Shown: positions 25,650 to 38,597 of the stretch, piece after piece
Layout of the letters: every line of letters begins with the position of its first letter
Position numbering within the stretch: position 1 is the first letter of the stretch
NCBI GenBank assembly: GCA_020055645.1
Contig: CM034549.1
Location: forward strand, 22,031,930-22,095,929
Length of the DNA stretch: 64,000 nt
Reading direction: 5' to 3'
Source of the DNA: Tomocerus qinae
Taxonomy: Eukaryota > Arthropoda > Collembola > Entomobryomorpha > Tomoceridae
Translations under genes and position numbers: made by a program
The notes under the pieces: generated by a model
What the model saw: the letters and a program-made list of their open reading frames with translations, nothing else
The model's database searches: none
What the model was told of the DNA's origin: nothing

Positions 25650-28600
25650 GTACGCCCTCCTTTGCCTCATTTTTAACACAATGCACTTGTCTATCACTTT
25701 CTCAAACTCTTTTCCCCTCATGGCTGGGGCTACAGCCTCGCCAACTCTACGCAAACAACTTCATCCAAAACTTAAGCCATGCTTAAGCTAACCAACCAAC
25801 CGCCACTACTGAATACACATTATAAGTACAGACAAATCCCTACACAAGCATTTCTTGCATAACTCCACTTCATGCAACTCCAACTAACTGCATGGCCAAC
25901 TTTCGTGTACACACCATATACACAAAGTACATGTAGACTATATAATCTGGTTTATTTAATGCGTTCTCGCTCCAGAATACACTTACTATTGTTATGTAAC
26001 ATTCAAACTATTTACTCTGTTTGCCTCTTCATTCTAGCTCTGTGCATTTATATATTAAATCCACTTATACTAGTTATGAAAAGAGTTTAAACTCCGTAGC
26101 CATGCAATTCATAGTACTTTATCTAGAATATTACTAGTATGCTAAAACATATTTATCTCCTATTAGTTATACGTGCATAAGACATCCAGTACGTAATGCT
26201 AGCCAATTTCGTCTTCCGAAAATAAACTTTGTGAAGTAATGTTCTTCTGCAACGTAACTTTATACATATGCCATTATTCAATTTAGTTCTAGCAGATATA
26301 TCTTTCTTTCTATTTATACAAATTCTTGGTGAATACGTGCATATAGTAGTACTTTAATAAGCTGAGCCAACGTAACTCCTTCTCCCTTTGTTCTTTAATC
26401 TAGCCAAGCAAAAGTCCATCAAAGATAGAGTATACTACGCAGAGTGGTCTCATTATGTATTCTGCATGTGTGTGGCTATATCGACTATTTCCCACTCTCC
26501 ATATCTAGTGGGAACCATCCATTCATACATATCTACTCTTTTATTTATGAATCTTAACTTCCAAGTGACTCTGGCACTCCACTTCCCTCCATACTCTTTC
26601 ACAAGAAACTTGCATTAACACACCAATATTACTACGTGCTATATCTTCATCCTACCTACTCCCTGCAAATAAATTTGAATTGTCTACCTCTATAACCATA
26701 TACACTCACTACAGTTTCTTTCTGCAGATACCAACATAATGGAGGTGCTTTAGAACTTCCTTCCTATATAAAGCAATTGCCAATCTTTATTATTTAGGAG
26801 GCATGTTCGACCTGCTCTGTGCAAAGAGCTTCCAACTTTCATTTCCCTGTTCGATAATTGCCTTCCAAATCCGATAATCATCTATTCTATGCGAAATCCA
26901 AAAATTTCAATAGTCAATGCTAATCTTGTCAATATGGCTGTATAAAATTGGATAACAGTTTCCGATACACGCAAACTGCACACAGGAAGGAATACAAACT
27001 ACTACCCATCCTTCTTTTGTGCACATCCTTAGAATACAAAATTACAGCTATTTTTTGTTTCTCCAATGGAATAACATCCATTTTCATGATCAATTTGCAG
27101 TCAAGATATTTTTTACCTTTAAATATACACTTTTGATTTAAAAGCTGCAACTCCCATTGCCACAGATTATACTGAATTTTAATTCCAAAGCGACAATACT
27201 AGCCGATACTAAATATTAACAAAAAATATGCCAACTCCATTACCAGTTTCAAATGCTCAATAAGTTGTGATAGAATAAAAGATAAGGTATATATCTTAAA
27301 ATAAAGTAATTTTTAGATTTGCAATGATTAAAGAGATGTACACTAGGTTGAGAATTATTAAAGTGTAGATGGTACTATCTGTAATGTGTTTCTCTTTTCC
27401 CTCGTGGGGTAATCTCAGCCCCCGCTTATATTGGAATGTAAATAGGTAGATGTACTGGTTACCAATTGCTAAGGTTCTTTGATCGCACGTTCAATGTATG
27501 CATATAACTTGAGTTCTTATGCAAAGAATAACAAGTACGTGTCTCTCTGCCTCTTGATAGTAGGTTGAACAAATATTTTGGTTTCAGTGGTAAAGAACAT
27601 TTATGACATGAAATCGCAAATATTTGCTGAATAAACCACTAAAAGTTGAAGTGGATTCATAAATGCAGAAAATGTTGGAGTTTCAGGATGTAGAGAAGTA
27701 CTTTTAGTTTGACGTGCTCCCAATTCTCAAAATTCTACAACTGCCTACCTAAATAATTCTGTAAGTAGGAGAGTGATATGAATATGAATATCATTTTATG
27801 CCATTAAAGTTTACCTTTGAAACACTTGTTGACAAATTGCCATAAAGTGTAGGACATATGTGACAGATGTGTGAACTAAAAAAATCAATTGGGAGATTAA
27901 TTGGTAAAGTTGGGTATTGAAGATGAGGATTTTGTAGGAAGTCCAGATATGAGTTACGTAGATAGTAGAAAGGTTGGGAAAATGATTGAGGGAAAGTGAA
28001 CAAAGCTTTTGGAAAGATTGGTTTAGTTTCTTTAGGTTTGGGATTTGTAAGTTGATTTAAGTTGAGTTGGTAGGAACTTCCCAAGAGGAATAACAGGATT
28101 CGGGATGGTGAGATAGGAAGAAGAGTGAAAGGATTTTGCAGTGAGTGAGTGAAGTGAGTGATATGGAGCCGGGAATGTTGGCTGACTGGTACGCTTTGGC
28201 GATTACGGTTTAAATAATAGATCATTTGGGGCTGAGAACGTAAGGGTAGTGAGGTGTGCAACTTAGCTGACCACAAAATCTATCTTAGACAAGGGAAAGA
28301 GTCGGCTCGTGCTATGTATTTACCTGTATGTAGTGGGAGAGTAAGTAAAATGTATGTAGGGTTGAGTACGAGAACAATGGACATACCTGAAACAGATACT
28401 AACTATACTTGCAGTGTACGTATAATGTGGAGTACTAGAGAAAGGTAGCCAGGTGGATAAATATTTTTGCGCAGAGGTAGTTGCGGAAAATCGACTTGCA
28501 AAATCACCTATATAGATTTGTATTGTATTGTATTTTGTACTGGGCAGTTTCGCTTACAATCAAGATTAGGATACCTACAACTACATCGAGCACATAATCG

Positions 28601-29614
28601 AGTCCTACGGTACATGCAATAGCTGGAATATATACATAATACATATTATGTCTTAAATAAGAGTAGTGCTAAGTAAGTGAATGTACACGTAGTGAGTATG
28701 TAGCAGGGCAGGGGAGAAAAACAGGTGTTTTTAAATGCCTGCTTTGCTACCCTAGCCGTTGATTATCAAAATTGTAAGTTACAACTTACTACCTATACTC
28801 TACCAACTCTCGCCCGTCTCACGATCAGTTCCTTTAGTTCTATATTGCAAGTGGACCTGGCAGGAATGACATTGAAAAGGCCTGGGAGATAATTTTCTGA
28901 GACATACACACACTCACTACTACACTAACAACCAGAGCTAGGCCATTTACATGCTATTCATACCATTGTGTTCTTCTACCGCATACCTACGTTGAAACGG
29001 AGCAATTTAGGCTGAATTACGTACACCTACCCTACTCTAATTCTTTTTATAGTGTCTGTATTACATAATAGACAGTCATAGTGTCCTCCTTTTACGTTAC
29101 ATCAAAAGTGAAATGTGCAATCCCAGGTGTTGTGTCTGTTTTTTGAATTGACCTTTAAGTGGCGTCTGTTTACAATTATAAGTTGGTATTAGTAGCTCTC
29201 GTTTGTCATGTCTGGATAATTCGACAAACATTCAAAATCCGAAAGCCGAGTGAAACGTCATCGATTTAGAATTTGAGGTCAGTGGGGCTCTGTCAACCGT
29301 TGTACTTGACGTGCAAAAAGAGAGAGCGGGGCAATCAATCCCCGTTTTTCGGCCGTTCTCCTATTCAATGTCACCACCTGCCTGCTAACTGCTTGTGTTA
29401 TAGGATGTAGTTACATTCATTCTTTTCCCATTCCCGACGTAGTAGTAGTGCTAGTAGGTAGTCTACCTCCTAGTAAGTAGCAACCGAAAGAATTAAAAGA
29501 GTTCTTTAGTTGCACATCATATCTCGTTCACGTTATAAGGAAGTGGAATGCAGTCCAACTCCGTTTTCTTTTCCACTAACAACTTTCACTGCATTTTCCG
29601 AATAGCATGAAGAA
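25650..29614 (+). other. start of the 33.5 kb intron, up to alternative exon A
   Basis: This stretch is C-rich and G-poor from about 25700 to 26900, then markedly G-rich and C-poor from about 27680 to 28740, and C-rich again to about 29080. By hand count, 27961-28020 has 20 G and 2 C, while 28921-28980 has 7 G and 17 C. The 161-codon minus-strand frame at 27791-28276 follows from this skew and lacks an ATG at its start; I do not regard it as a gene. The last 400 bases are the likely promoter and leader of exon A. Confidence 0.6.
29533..29540 (+). promoter_or_regulatory. possible TATA-like element for alternative exon A
   Basis: The sequence gttataag lies about 80 bases before the exon A start codon, in a segment that becomes pyrimidine-rich just downstream. 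If it works as a TATA box, transcription would start near 29565 and the leader would be about 50 bases. This is inference from spacing only. Confidence 0.2.
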
Positions 29615-30304
29615 ATGAAACGAAGTAAATCAGGTGCCTCTGCTTTGTTCAGCTCAATGGATCATTCCGACCCTTCAGAAAGTGTGGCATTAATTCCGTC
29701 CTCTGATAACGCTGGACACAATCCGCCTTCACGTAGTTTAACCGATCGTCTTTCTCCATCTCAAGCTCAAAAAAGCCCACGTCCAAAAGCCAAGTCTTGG
29801 TTTGGCAACAAAAGCAATAATAAGCTTACCTTACAAATCCCGCCGCAAATCGTCACTAGTGACGGAAATGAAGCTGACGAAGATGCTGATAGTACCAAAG
29901 ATGGAAACCGGAGTAGTGTATCTCCTTCGGGTTCTGTCGAACCCTATCCGGAGGTTTTTCACCCACCACCAGGTTATGACCCTAAGAAATTAGCAATAAC
30001 TCCTTCCCAGGATCGTCCACGTAGGAAGTCGATAGCAAGAGAAGCTCTTAATGTAATCCTTAGTACGCCTCCACGAACTGTCAGTGCGGATTTTAGTGTT
30101 TTAAACTCTAAGAGTCCTAATGGTGCTCAAAATAATTTAAAGACTGGGCGCAAATCCAGTAGTAGGGATACTGTGCCACTCTCGCCTTGCAATAATTTAA
30201 GCTCACCTAATAATGACAATAAAAAATTTTGGGGCTCCAGGAATTTCAATGGAGACAATGAGATTGACCAAATTGTGTTGCATACTCCGTCGAAAGATGG
30301 GCAG
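29615..30304 (+). CDS. sei: alternative first exon A (230 codons) of the ERG channel
   Basis: An ATG-started frame of exactly 230 codons runs to a GTTTGT donor at 30305 in phase 0, the phase needed to join [12 protein letters not shown] at 59127. A stop lies in frame just upstream of the ATG. The protein is polar and probably disordered: Ser/Pro-rich with several SP sites, an acidic patch near residues 83-92, a PPGY motif at 118-121, and a kinase-like RPRRKS at 134-139. GC content is well above the intron background. A possible acceptor at 29604-29605 would also permit phase-0 inclusion as an internal exon, but that would split the conserved VTEKVAQ/VLSLG junction. I therefore read it as a separate start giving a PAS-less channel. 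No homologue was recognised. Confidence 0.72.
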
Positions 30305-33300
30305 GTTTGTTCCTTTCCTTATAATTATGCACCCAATAATTCATTTTGCACAAATTACAGATATTTCTGCACAGTATTTACACATAATTTCGTCGATAAA
30401 TATCCAAGATTAAAAATTAAACCGTGCTAAGCAATTACTTATTCATGTTAGAACTGCTAACGAACATATAGGAATCACACCATCGTTAGTATAAGAAGGA
30501 TAATGAACTCATAGCTATACATACGAATTTAGACTGTATATAGAGTTCGCAATTCGCAAAGAAGGAGCATGAGTCATTTCATTTAGTGTCGCGTCAGAAT
30601 AATCACAGGTATTGATTTAAGTTAGAGTTGGTATGTTTCTATGTACATTTAAGACTAACACACTAGGGACTTTTCTCTGGTACGCTAATGGACTATATGT
30701 GCAAGTAAACAAAAGATTTATTCATTTCGTGCTACTTGTGTATGTACGCTTGCCCTACTACATGCATATTATAGAGTAACGTAGTTGGCGCGCACTTGGC
30801 TTTTACTTCGTGTCCATGTCTCATCACTTTCAGATTCTCATTAAGTATTTACACACTGTCTTCTACTATGTGCCTGGTTGTGACACGGAAGACAGGTTTC
30901 AACTTTGTCAAGCATAATTACATCTTGCAGTTAAATAGATTATTTACAAGGAAATCTATCCTTGTAAATTCTCATTTATGTGATAGGACGTAAGAAGACA
31001 TAAAATTAAAGGGAGAAAGAAATTATGATTTCCGTTGAAGGTGAAAGGATGCTTTCACTCTGATTTGATTTCATCAAAGTGTTTCCTGAGTCTACATCTA
31101 TTAAAGTAGGCTGTTAGGTCTATTTATCTTTGAGGATAGGTAATGCTCGTAGTTAAAAAGCACTCAGGCTAACCAAGTTTGGAAAGATAGAAGCAAGGAT
31201 GCAAATCCGTTGGGAAATAGTAGAATTTCGATATGTTTTAATGCATAATTGTCAGTGGAAGACGAAAGGTGGTAGATGTATAAATTGTCACTTTCCCATT
31301 GGCAGTAAATTCAATATGGTCTCTGCGGAGCCTAAAGCTAAGCTTAATGCTAAATCTCTCTTGCAATCAAAGAAAGGATCTCATTTTTCTCCAGTCTGTT
31401 TCATTTAGCCCCGACCTATTTTGGAATTGTGTAAGACTGAAGGAGACGTAACGTGGTTAGATTAAAGTTGTTTTTTGTGCATGACATGTATGTATTCTGT
31501 TTGAGTGTAGGGAATTCGTCTTTTTCCAAGTTTAAGTAAAGCCGTTAGTCGAATTGCAATCGTAATGCTTTTCTGGTTGGCGCGGCAGAAGGCAGAAGCT
31601 TGCTACTGCCACTTAGCAATATAGATAGAAGTTAGAACAGACGGGTTGTTGTGCCAGACTTGATCTACTTATGTTAGTTAGTTTCTGAATAGGTTTACTT
31701 ACCTACCTATGCATGCTAGATTTCCGATATAAGTAATACGTGTCTAAAGCTATAAATGTGTTTCCATTTGGCTAAGTCATATCTGACTTAGGGACGTAAA
31801 CCTGGCATCTTTAGGCTTGGCAGTTGGATTCTAAAAGACTCGTAACTGATTTCGTTGGGTTGCATGAGTTAAGTTGTAGCAAACCAATAGTACCACTGCC
31901 ATTGCCATGTCCGCTGCATGGATTACTTAAACTTATTATATATAAAGTTAAGTAACTACTACTAACTCCCTACTATAAGTATGTATCGATTGCGAGAAAA
32001 GTATATATTATTACTACCAAGTATATTTATAACGCAAAGTGAAGTGTGTACATTTGTACATAGTAACAAACAGTTTAACTAACATTGTATGAAACTCAAC
32101 TGTGAGCATGTAACGATCCATGAAGCGTTTGCAAAGAACATTGAGAATATTTTTTCTTTTTGTGAATGGATTTATGGCGTGATCCATTAGCTCCTTTCAT
32201 AGACGGATAATTGTAGCGTTGTCCGTCCTGTCCTGCTGCATGGAATGTTCTCAACTTATGAGTCAAGGTCCGTTTTCAAGTGTGTCACATTTTTAGCGAC
32301 AATTTGCAAAAGTTCCGGTTTCTTTTGCAGTAACCTTTCTCTTGAAATCATTTTTACCGCAGGATGAGATGTCTGCTTTTTATCCAGTTTAAATGCATGC
32401 TCATGAATTTCATTTAGACAGATGGATCTATGAATAATAATGGATAATATACTCCAGCTTTCAACTCAGCTCAACTAACTCTTAGTCAAATTTCCTACTC
32501 TATTAAGTGTACACAAGTCAACTCACAACTGTTCTTGTCAGCTATTGTATGTTTTTGTTGTCTTCACACAAAATACTCACAAAAGCCAAAAGATCTGCCC
32601 TGGGCTCTAACTAAAGTCAAAACTCACAATCAACCAACCATACGAACGAATGTTGCTGATTCCTTCTGTTTATTTCTAAAGAACCGACTCATACACTCGT
32701 CATACGGGCATATTTAGTTCAGATTGCATGCATAGACTCGACATCATCATGATCTATTATACCTCCATATACCACCCACACATGTTTACTTACATAATAA
32801 CTAAACTGTCCGTAAAACTCTACTACTTATTATTATGCATTACGATGTTACACTAACTCGGATATGCACAAAGTAATTCTAAACCTATTAGTATGCTACT
32901 CTCCCTTGCCCCTTTATTTATTGCAATATACGCAGCCATAATACTTTCATACAGACTCGCAATAACCTAATGCGTAGATAAAATGCTAAGTAAGTACTTT
33001 AAGGTGACTGTGTATACGATTTGGGAATCTCTGGTGACTATCAAAATACATGTTAAAATTTTTTGCCATTCTTGATATAACTTCCAGAGTTTTACTCCGA
33101 TTTTCTAATGAAGTACATTTACGGAAAGGTAAAAACATTGGCTAGGATTTAATTTGGGAAAATTTTCGATTTTTTTGATTATTTAGCAGTAGCAATGGTT
33201 CAAAATTTTATGCGAATTTCTATCCAGATGTCATCATTAAAGTGTGACATGTATAAAAACTGAGGCAATAATCGAACATTTTCCCAAATTAAATCCTAGC

Positions 33301-36300
33301 CAATGCGTTTGCCTTTCCGAAAATGTACATCATTAGAAAATCGGAGTAAAACTCTGGAAGTTATATCAAAAATAGCAAAGAGAGTTTCATAAAAAAGGTT
33401 GAAATGTAAACTGCCTCATACTTGACCGGATGTGCAAGTCATAGAATATCCGACATTGAAGCAATGGACTGATATCAACTTGACATGAGCTAGAGCATTG
33501 AGCTTTTTCTCTATGCCAACGCTGATGGTGTCATAATTTTCATAGTGTCATTGCTTGATTACAGTCAGTAGTAATTCGATCCCATGGTTACTGATGTCCC
33601 ACCCAAGAGATAGCAGTGCAATACTCGAAATAATGTGTGGAAATGCAAATGTGCCTCTACATCCAAATGTAGCCAGTTCATGGCATGAACAAATTCTTGT
33701 GCACATTGGATGAAGATTTTGCAGTGCAGATTGCTGTTGCTATTGGCTCCCTGTGTTAAATAGCTACATACCATTCAAAATTAGGAACTTCCTTGGAAAC
33801 TTTCAATTTTGTTATTTTGAAGTATTGCAATATACTGCCCAGCGTCGAATACTGCGATTGTGTGGTTATCTCCAGTTAGTTTTTCGGTTAGTAGGGCTAT
33901 GGGTTTCGGCTACCGTTAGAAGCATATTTTTATTTGAATTTTGAAATATTTAAAAATTTCGAATTTCGAAATAAAAGAGGAACAGCCACCTTAAGCATAA
34001 CCATCTCCTCTTATGTTACTATGCATGATTTCCTACTTTCATTTTGCCAAAAAGAATTCCAGACAATTTTGCATTTATTATGTATGTTCATGCTCAAGCT
34101 CTGTCATGTCGACTTGCATACATATTTATTATTATATCATGCTTCACAACAGTCATACTTTCAACTTATAGCCATTGTTATCCCTCTCTATGCATTAAAG
34201 TATTAACGGACAAAATACGTTTTGCAAACAGTTGGATCATGCACACGAAAAATAATAAAAGAATGTTTTTACTCGCTATCTCCCCTCTCATCTACTATTC
34301 GCAACAAACCGTTCGTTTCTTTTGGACATTTTCAGAAGCTGGGTACTTTTGTATTTAAATTGCAATGCCTCCATTTCACAATTCTCGTTGAAAAGAATAG
34401 GAAAATCAATGCATTAAATCAACATTGTCTATTATTAATATCTGAACTCCTAATTTTTGTAACTGATATTCTTAGATGTGTCTATTGTATCAAATGGTGA
34501 TTTCAAGGCAATTTCAAAGATAATATTAGGAACGTACTTAATTTTCTAATTAAATTCTAGATCGCCAATATTATTTACGATCTAATGGTGGTAATAACTG
34601 TTCCTATATTTTGAGAAAGTAATATCAAAGAAAGTTGTTTGGCTTGATTATGTAGATAAATAAGTGCTTGGGCCGTTATTATAATGTGCATGTTTAGTTT
34701 ATGATAATGTTTCATTTACACAAGGGGTTTGTTTTAATTTGAAAAAAGTTTTTATGCTGATGTAGGCAGGGAATAGAGGTAAGAAGGAGCTTTAGATATA
34801 AAATGTTAAAAGGTCAAAGCTTGTGATGTAATATTGTTTAGGAAATATTTGGGAGGTTTTCTCTAGGAGAGATTTGATGGTTATTTAGAGTTAGGGTGCA
34901 TGAATGCATGTAGATAATTGGCTATTTCGTGTGGTATTGAATTAAGTAGAGAAAATGGTAAGATAGACAGTGAAAATAATGACATGTCTTGTTCGTTTTT
35001 ATATTTATTACAAGGCTGAGTAGAGGCATTCTTATGTAGTCCATTACATCTATTATGGAAACTACCTTCTCCACTCTGTGGATACAGTTCAAGGTAAAGC
35101 TAGGCGAGTGTGGAGTATTTATTATCAGACTAAGCTTTACTTACAATTATCTTTACTTACTGCATTAGCCAAACAACTCAATCCAATATCCAATAGGGCT
35201 CAGCTCAACTGTCGTGAGGAGTTATATAGTCCATACGTTAACTCACATAAGTAGCTTCTCTGCACGGTGAAATATAAAGCCAGTAAATATATTTAAGTGC
35301 GGCAAGTGAAGCTTTCGTTTGGACAAACATTTCGTTTTATCATTGACACGACAAAGTTGACTGGTACATGTAAGCATAACACTGTCTCGCATTAGGGGCT
35401 CTTCTTACACAGTTTAAGACTTAAAGTGCTCGTTTTTTATGAAGAGACATTACACGTTGGTAATGGCGAATGCTCGTGCGTCACTCATATACATATATAG
35501 CCAAAAACTTAGGTAAATGATAGAAGGAACATCAAAAGCAAAAGTACAGCCGTATAAAGTACATTTGATGTGTTCCTTGTTGAATGAATTCATCGATCAT
35601 AAGTAATTCAGGAGGAAAGTTACACTCGCTCCAAATACTAAAGACTGTTGTCCTCCTAACTTGGATATTAGGCACTTATTTACCTATGTTGTTGCATGGT
35701 GAACTTAACACAACTATCCAGACTAGACTCAATAGTATTAGACGCGACCATTAAAGGCAAAAGGCAAGGTACCTTAAAACTTACAACTTACCCCGGATTA
35801 TTGTAAGTTTACTGCTTTCCTGTCTTTCTTAGTCCTTATATGTAGACTTCCATTTTCAAGTGGAGCAAAAAGTTACATTTGATATAATTCATAGAACAAA
35901 ATGTCACACTCCTCGTAAAGATAATACACACACTATAAACCCCGACATGAAAATACTAGTTTATAGAGAGTCTATCTATCTATAATCTACATTTAGTTAG
36001 GTTACTTCTCCTGCAAATTTTATTACCTGTTCAAATAGCAACCATATATTATGTACCAGAGTCAAATACTACCCGTGTTCTTAACATGTAAGTAATGTTG
36101 CTTGATGTGGACAGGAAAGAATACTCACTATGTACTTTTATCCTACCCTGAACAACGCACGCTATAGGTGCAAGAGGAGAGAGTGTATTCTTTGTGTACA
36201 CACATCTTGAATGTAGGACAACAAAAGGAAAACAAAGGAAGTCAAGTCAAAGAAAAGAAAGTCGCGGCCAAGTGAAAAGTACATGGACGATGAGGTGAGA

Positions 36301-38459
36301 TATATAGTAAGATGTGTTTTGAAGGAAGAAGATGGAGTCTTGTTTTGTACGCAGTGCAGTTTGTCACTGCACTGCAGTAAAAGCCGTTCTTTTGAAGTCT
36401 AAGGAAAGTAACGAGATGAGTATAAGAGTTACTAATATGAGGTTCCATATAAATCGAAGGGTGACTTTGACTAAGGAGAGGATTTCCTGAAAATGGAACT
36501 CAAATTATACATATGTAAGTAGTAGGTAAGTGAGTATAGGTGGTGGTTGGACTTTGGACAGATGTATAGGAGGAGGGAACGTCGAAGACACAAGACAAGA
36601 TGATAAGAGTTGTAATGTAATAGAAGGATTTAGCATTTAGCCACTGAGACTGACTCTGCTTTTAACTCGTTGGGCATGGTTTAAGTTTGTCTTTGCTCTG
36701 TACTTATTAGGAGGTTTCCCTTGTCTTAGCGCTCTCTTATTTGTTCTAGCACTAACTTCTAATGTAACCGTTTTGCTTTTCTTGTTTCCTTTCGCCAAAG
36801 TTGGGTAAAGTCCTGTCTGATTGTGGGAATATGTTCTATCTGAGAGAGATGGAGGGAAAGAAGTGCACATAGGTATAGTTTATAGTATATAGGTATAGGA
36901 CATATGTTGAGTGTTCTGCATAGTTATATATATATTTAACTATATTCATTTCCTCAAGGAAAGTTGGGCTAGGAAAAGGAGGAGACACTAAAAAGGAGTT
37001 GCACAGAGAATCTTGTAAATACATTTCCTCGCGAATGTACTACATAATACTAGGCTAGGATACGAGTCTGGAAAGTTTCTGCTCGATTTTCGGTTCTCTC
37101 TCTCCGTCAGCTCGACTGTAAATGTTACAATTTTCTTTTTCTCATTCTGAAAGACTCAAAGGTTTTGTGAATGAGTGACAACAATTGAGTTGGAATGGAA
37201 CTTTTGGTATGGATGAAATGTAAGTGTATCGCCGTCGTTATAGTATGTTGAGAGAGGCATTGAGGGGAAAGCCCGGGTGTACAATTTGGGCGATGAGCAG
37301 CGGAATGGCGAGAAGAGGGGGAGTAGAAGTCTTTTGGTGGTGGCCGATGAAGTGTTCTTCTATGAACGTATGAACAATAGAGACTTGACAATCCAGGACA
37401 GGATGACTACACATAAGGTTAGGACGGAAGGAATATCTTGGCCTAGGACGGAGTCCATGGAGTGTGGAGGAACTGGAAGTAGAGTTGGCTCCTATACTAC
37501 TGCTTACTTGGAAGCAAGTGTTGGAAGTTGTCAAGCAATGCTAGCTGGAGCTGGTTCGCAGTGCCTTAGCTTAATGTTCTCTGCTTTTCCTCTTCTCTCT
37601 GTTTCTCCCTGTGGCTTGGCTATGACTCAAAGACGTCTGCGCGCATCTGGATCGAATTCCTCTTGAAAAAATTCCCCGTTTTACCGATGTGATCTGGGAA
37701 GAGATGAGACGGCTGGACCATTTGGGATGTTGAAAGCTAAGTGTTCGTCTCGTCTCTTTGGTTGGCTGTCTTTAGCTCACTACAGTCAGTCAGTCTCATG
37801 AAATAAACACCAAGGCCTGAAACAGTTGAGTGTTGAGTGCGAGATTGTTGCCGTTGTCCGATCCGTACACTATACTCCTCCTTGTCTTTGTCAGTGATCT
37901 TGCCCAACTAAGTACACGTAGTAGTTACAGCCTCCTCTTAGTCGGCATGAAAATGATGAAAAAGTTTATCATCCCCTCGGTGGTGCATTCCAATATGGTG
38001 CTCCCTCTTTCAATTCAGATCTGATCAATTTTTCAACAATCTCCAGCTATCTCTCTATATCCTTCACTCACGTCTTCATTTTCCGTGCCTTTCTTTATTA
38101 TTGACACTGCTTTCCTGCCTTCTTCACCTCGTCTGAATCTTTCATCCTCCTACTACTCGGACGAGTACCACAACCGACACTCCAAAACAGTTTATCCGTC
38201 TGACGAACACTAGTGTATTAACTAACACTCATACACAAGGATGTTGTTCACTTTGAATTGTTCTATCTGTGCTGAGAACACTCGCTGTTACTTTTCTACG
38301 ACCATCTCCCACACTTTTCTTGAGGCTACCGCGGAAACTCCTTTTTCTATTGCAATTGCCATAATCAAAGAAAACCTTGAATTTTCTAAGCAATGAGAAG
38401 TAGCAGGAAAATATTATGCCTTCTCTTTTAGTATTCCACTAAAACTCTCACATATTTAT
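30305..38459 (+). other. intron between alternative exons A and B
   Basis: Mostly AT-rich intron. It contains the long inverted repeat at 33062-33379, listed separately. The plus strand is G-rich from about 34580 to 35000 and again from about 36240 to 37660, then C-rich from about 37830 to 38600. By hand count, 37201-37260 has 18 G and 6 C, while 38101-38160 has 7 G and 22 C. The open frame at 37277-37666 starts with GTG, has no recognisable content and lies in the skewed block; I do not call it a gene. The C-rich part before exon B is a plausible promoter or leader region. Confidence 0.6.
33062..33379. repeat. long inverted repeat (hairpin) with 109-base arms
   Basis: Bases 33062-33170 are repeated in reverse complement at 33271-33379. 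By hand I count about eight mismatches in 109 positions, with no gap. The loop is 100 bases. The outer ends stop abruptly: flanking sequence does not pair. This shape fits a foldback or MITE-like non-autonomous element, or a locus whose transcript folds into a long hairpin. No target-site duplication or transposase was seen. Confidence 0.9.
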
Positions 38460-38597
38460 ATGGGGCCAATGCCCCTGAGAAATTCACTTCGTCATATGAG
38501 AGACTCATTCGCGGTCTGGAAAGTTAATCCCGATGTCATCATTGAAGCTGAAGAGTTTCGTCCACCCAAATCTATTGCCAGTGAAAAAGTTGAAACG
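38460..38597 (+). CDS. sei: alternative first exon B (46 codons) of the ERG channel
   Basis: The frame starts at ATG (MGPMPLRNSLRHMRDSFAVW) and runs 46 codons to GTAAGG at 38598 in phase 0, again matching the core exon at 59127. The last residues, IASEKVET, resemble the conserved VTEKVTQ that precedes [12 protein letters not shown], so this start exon may restore that motif. The frame stays open upstream to about 38397, and a good acceptor (ttctcttttag) ends at 38431. That acceptor would give phase 2, which no phase-0 donor upstream can supply in coding frame, so coding probably begins at this ATG, perhaps after a non-coding leader exon. It is short, so confidence is moderate. Confidence 0.58.

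Noticed and set aside
27791..28276. 161-codon minus-strand open frame, the longest non-channel frame apart from exon A and C units
   Set aside because: It does not begin with ATG and is Pro/Leu/Ser/Phe-rich in the way expected from reading the C-rich strand of a strongly skewed block. No domain or splice context.
31199..31408. 69-codon ATG-led frame with a Cys-Asn-Cys pattern, considered as a small secreted or zinc-binding protein
   Set aside because: No signal peptide, no second metal-binding pair, and no compatible splice sites; frame length is within chance expectation.
37277..37666. 129-codon plus-strand open frame
   Set aside because: Starts with GTG, overlaps an equally open minus-strand frame, lies in a G-rich block, and no donor gives phase 0 toward the channel core in a convincing way.
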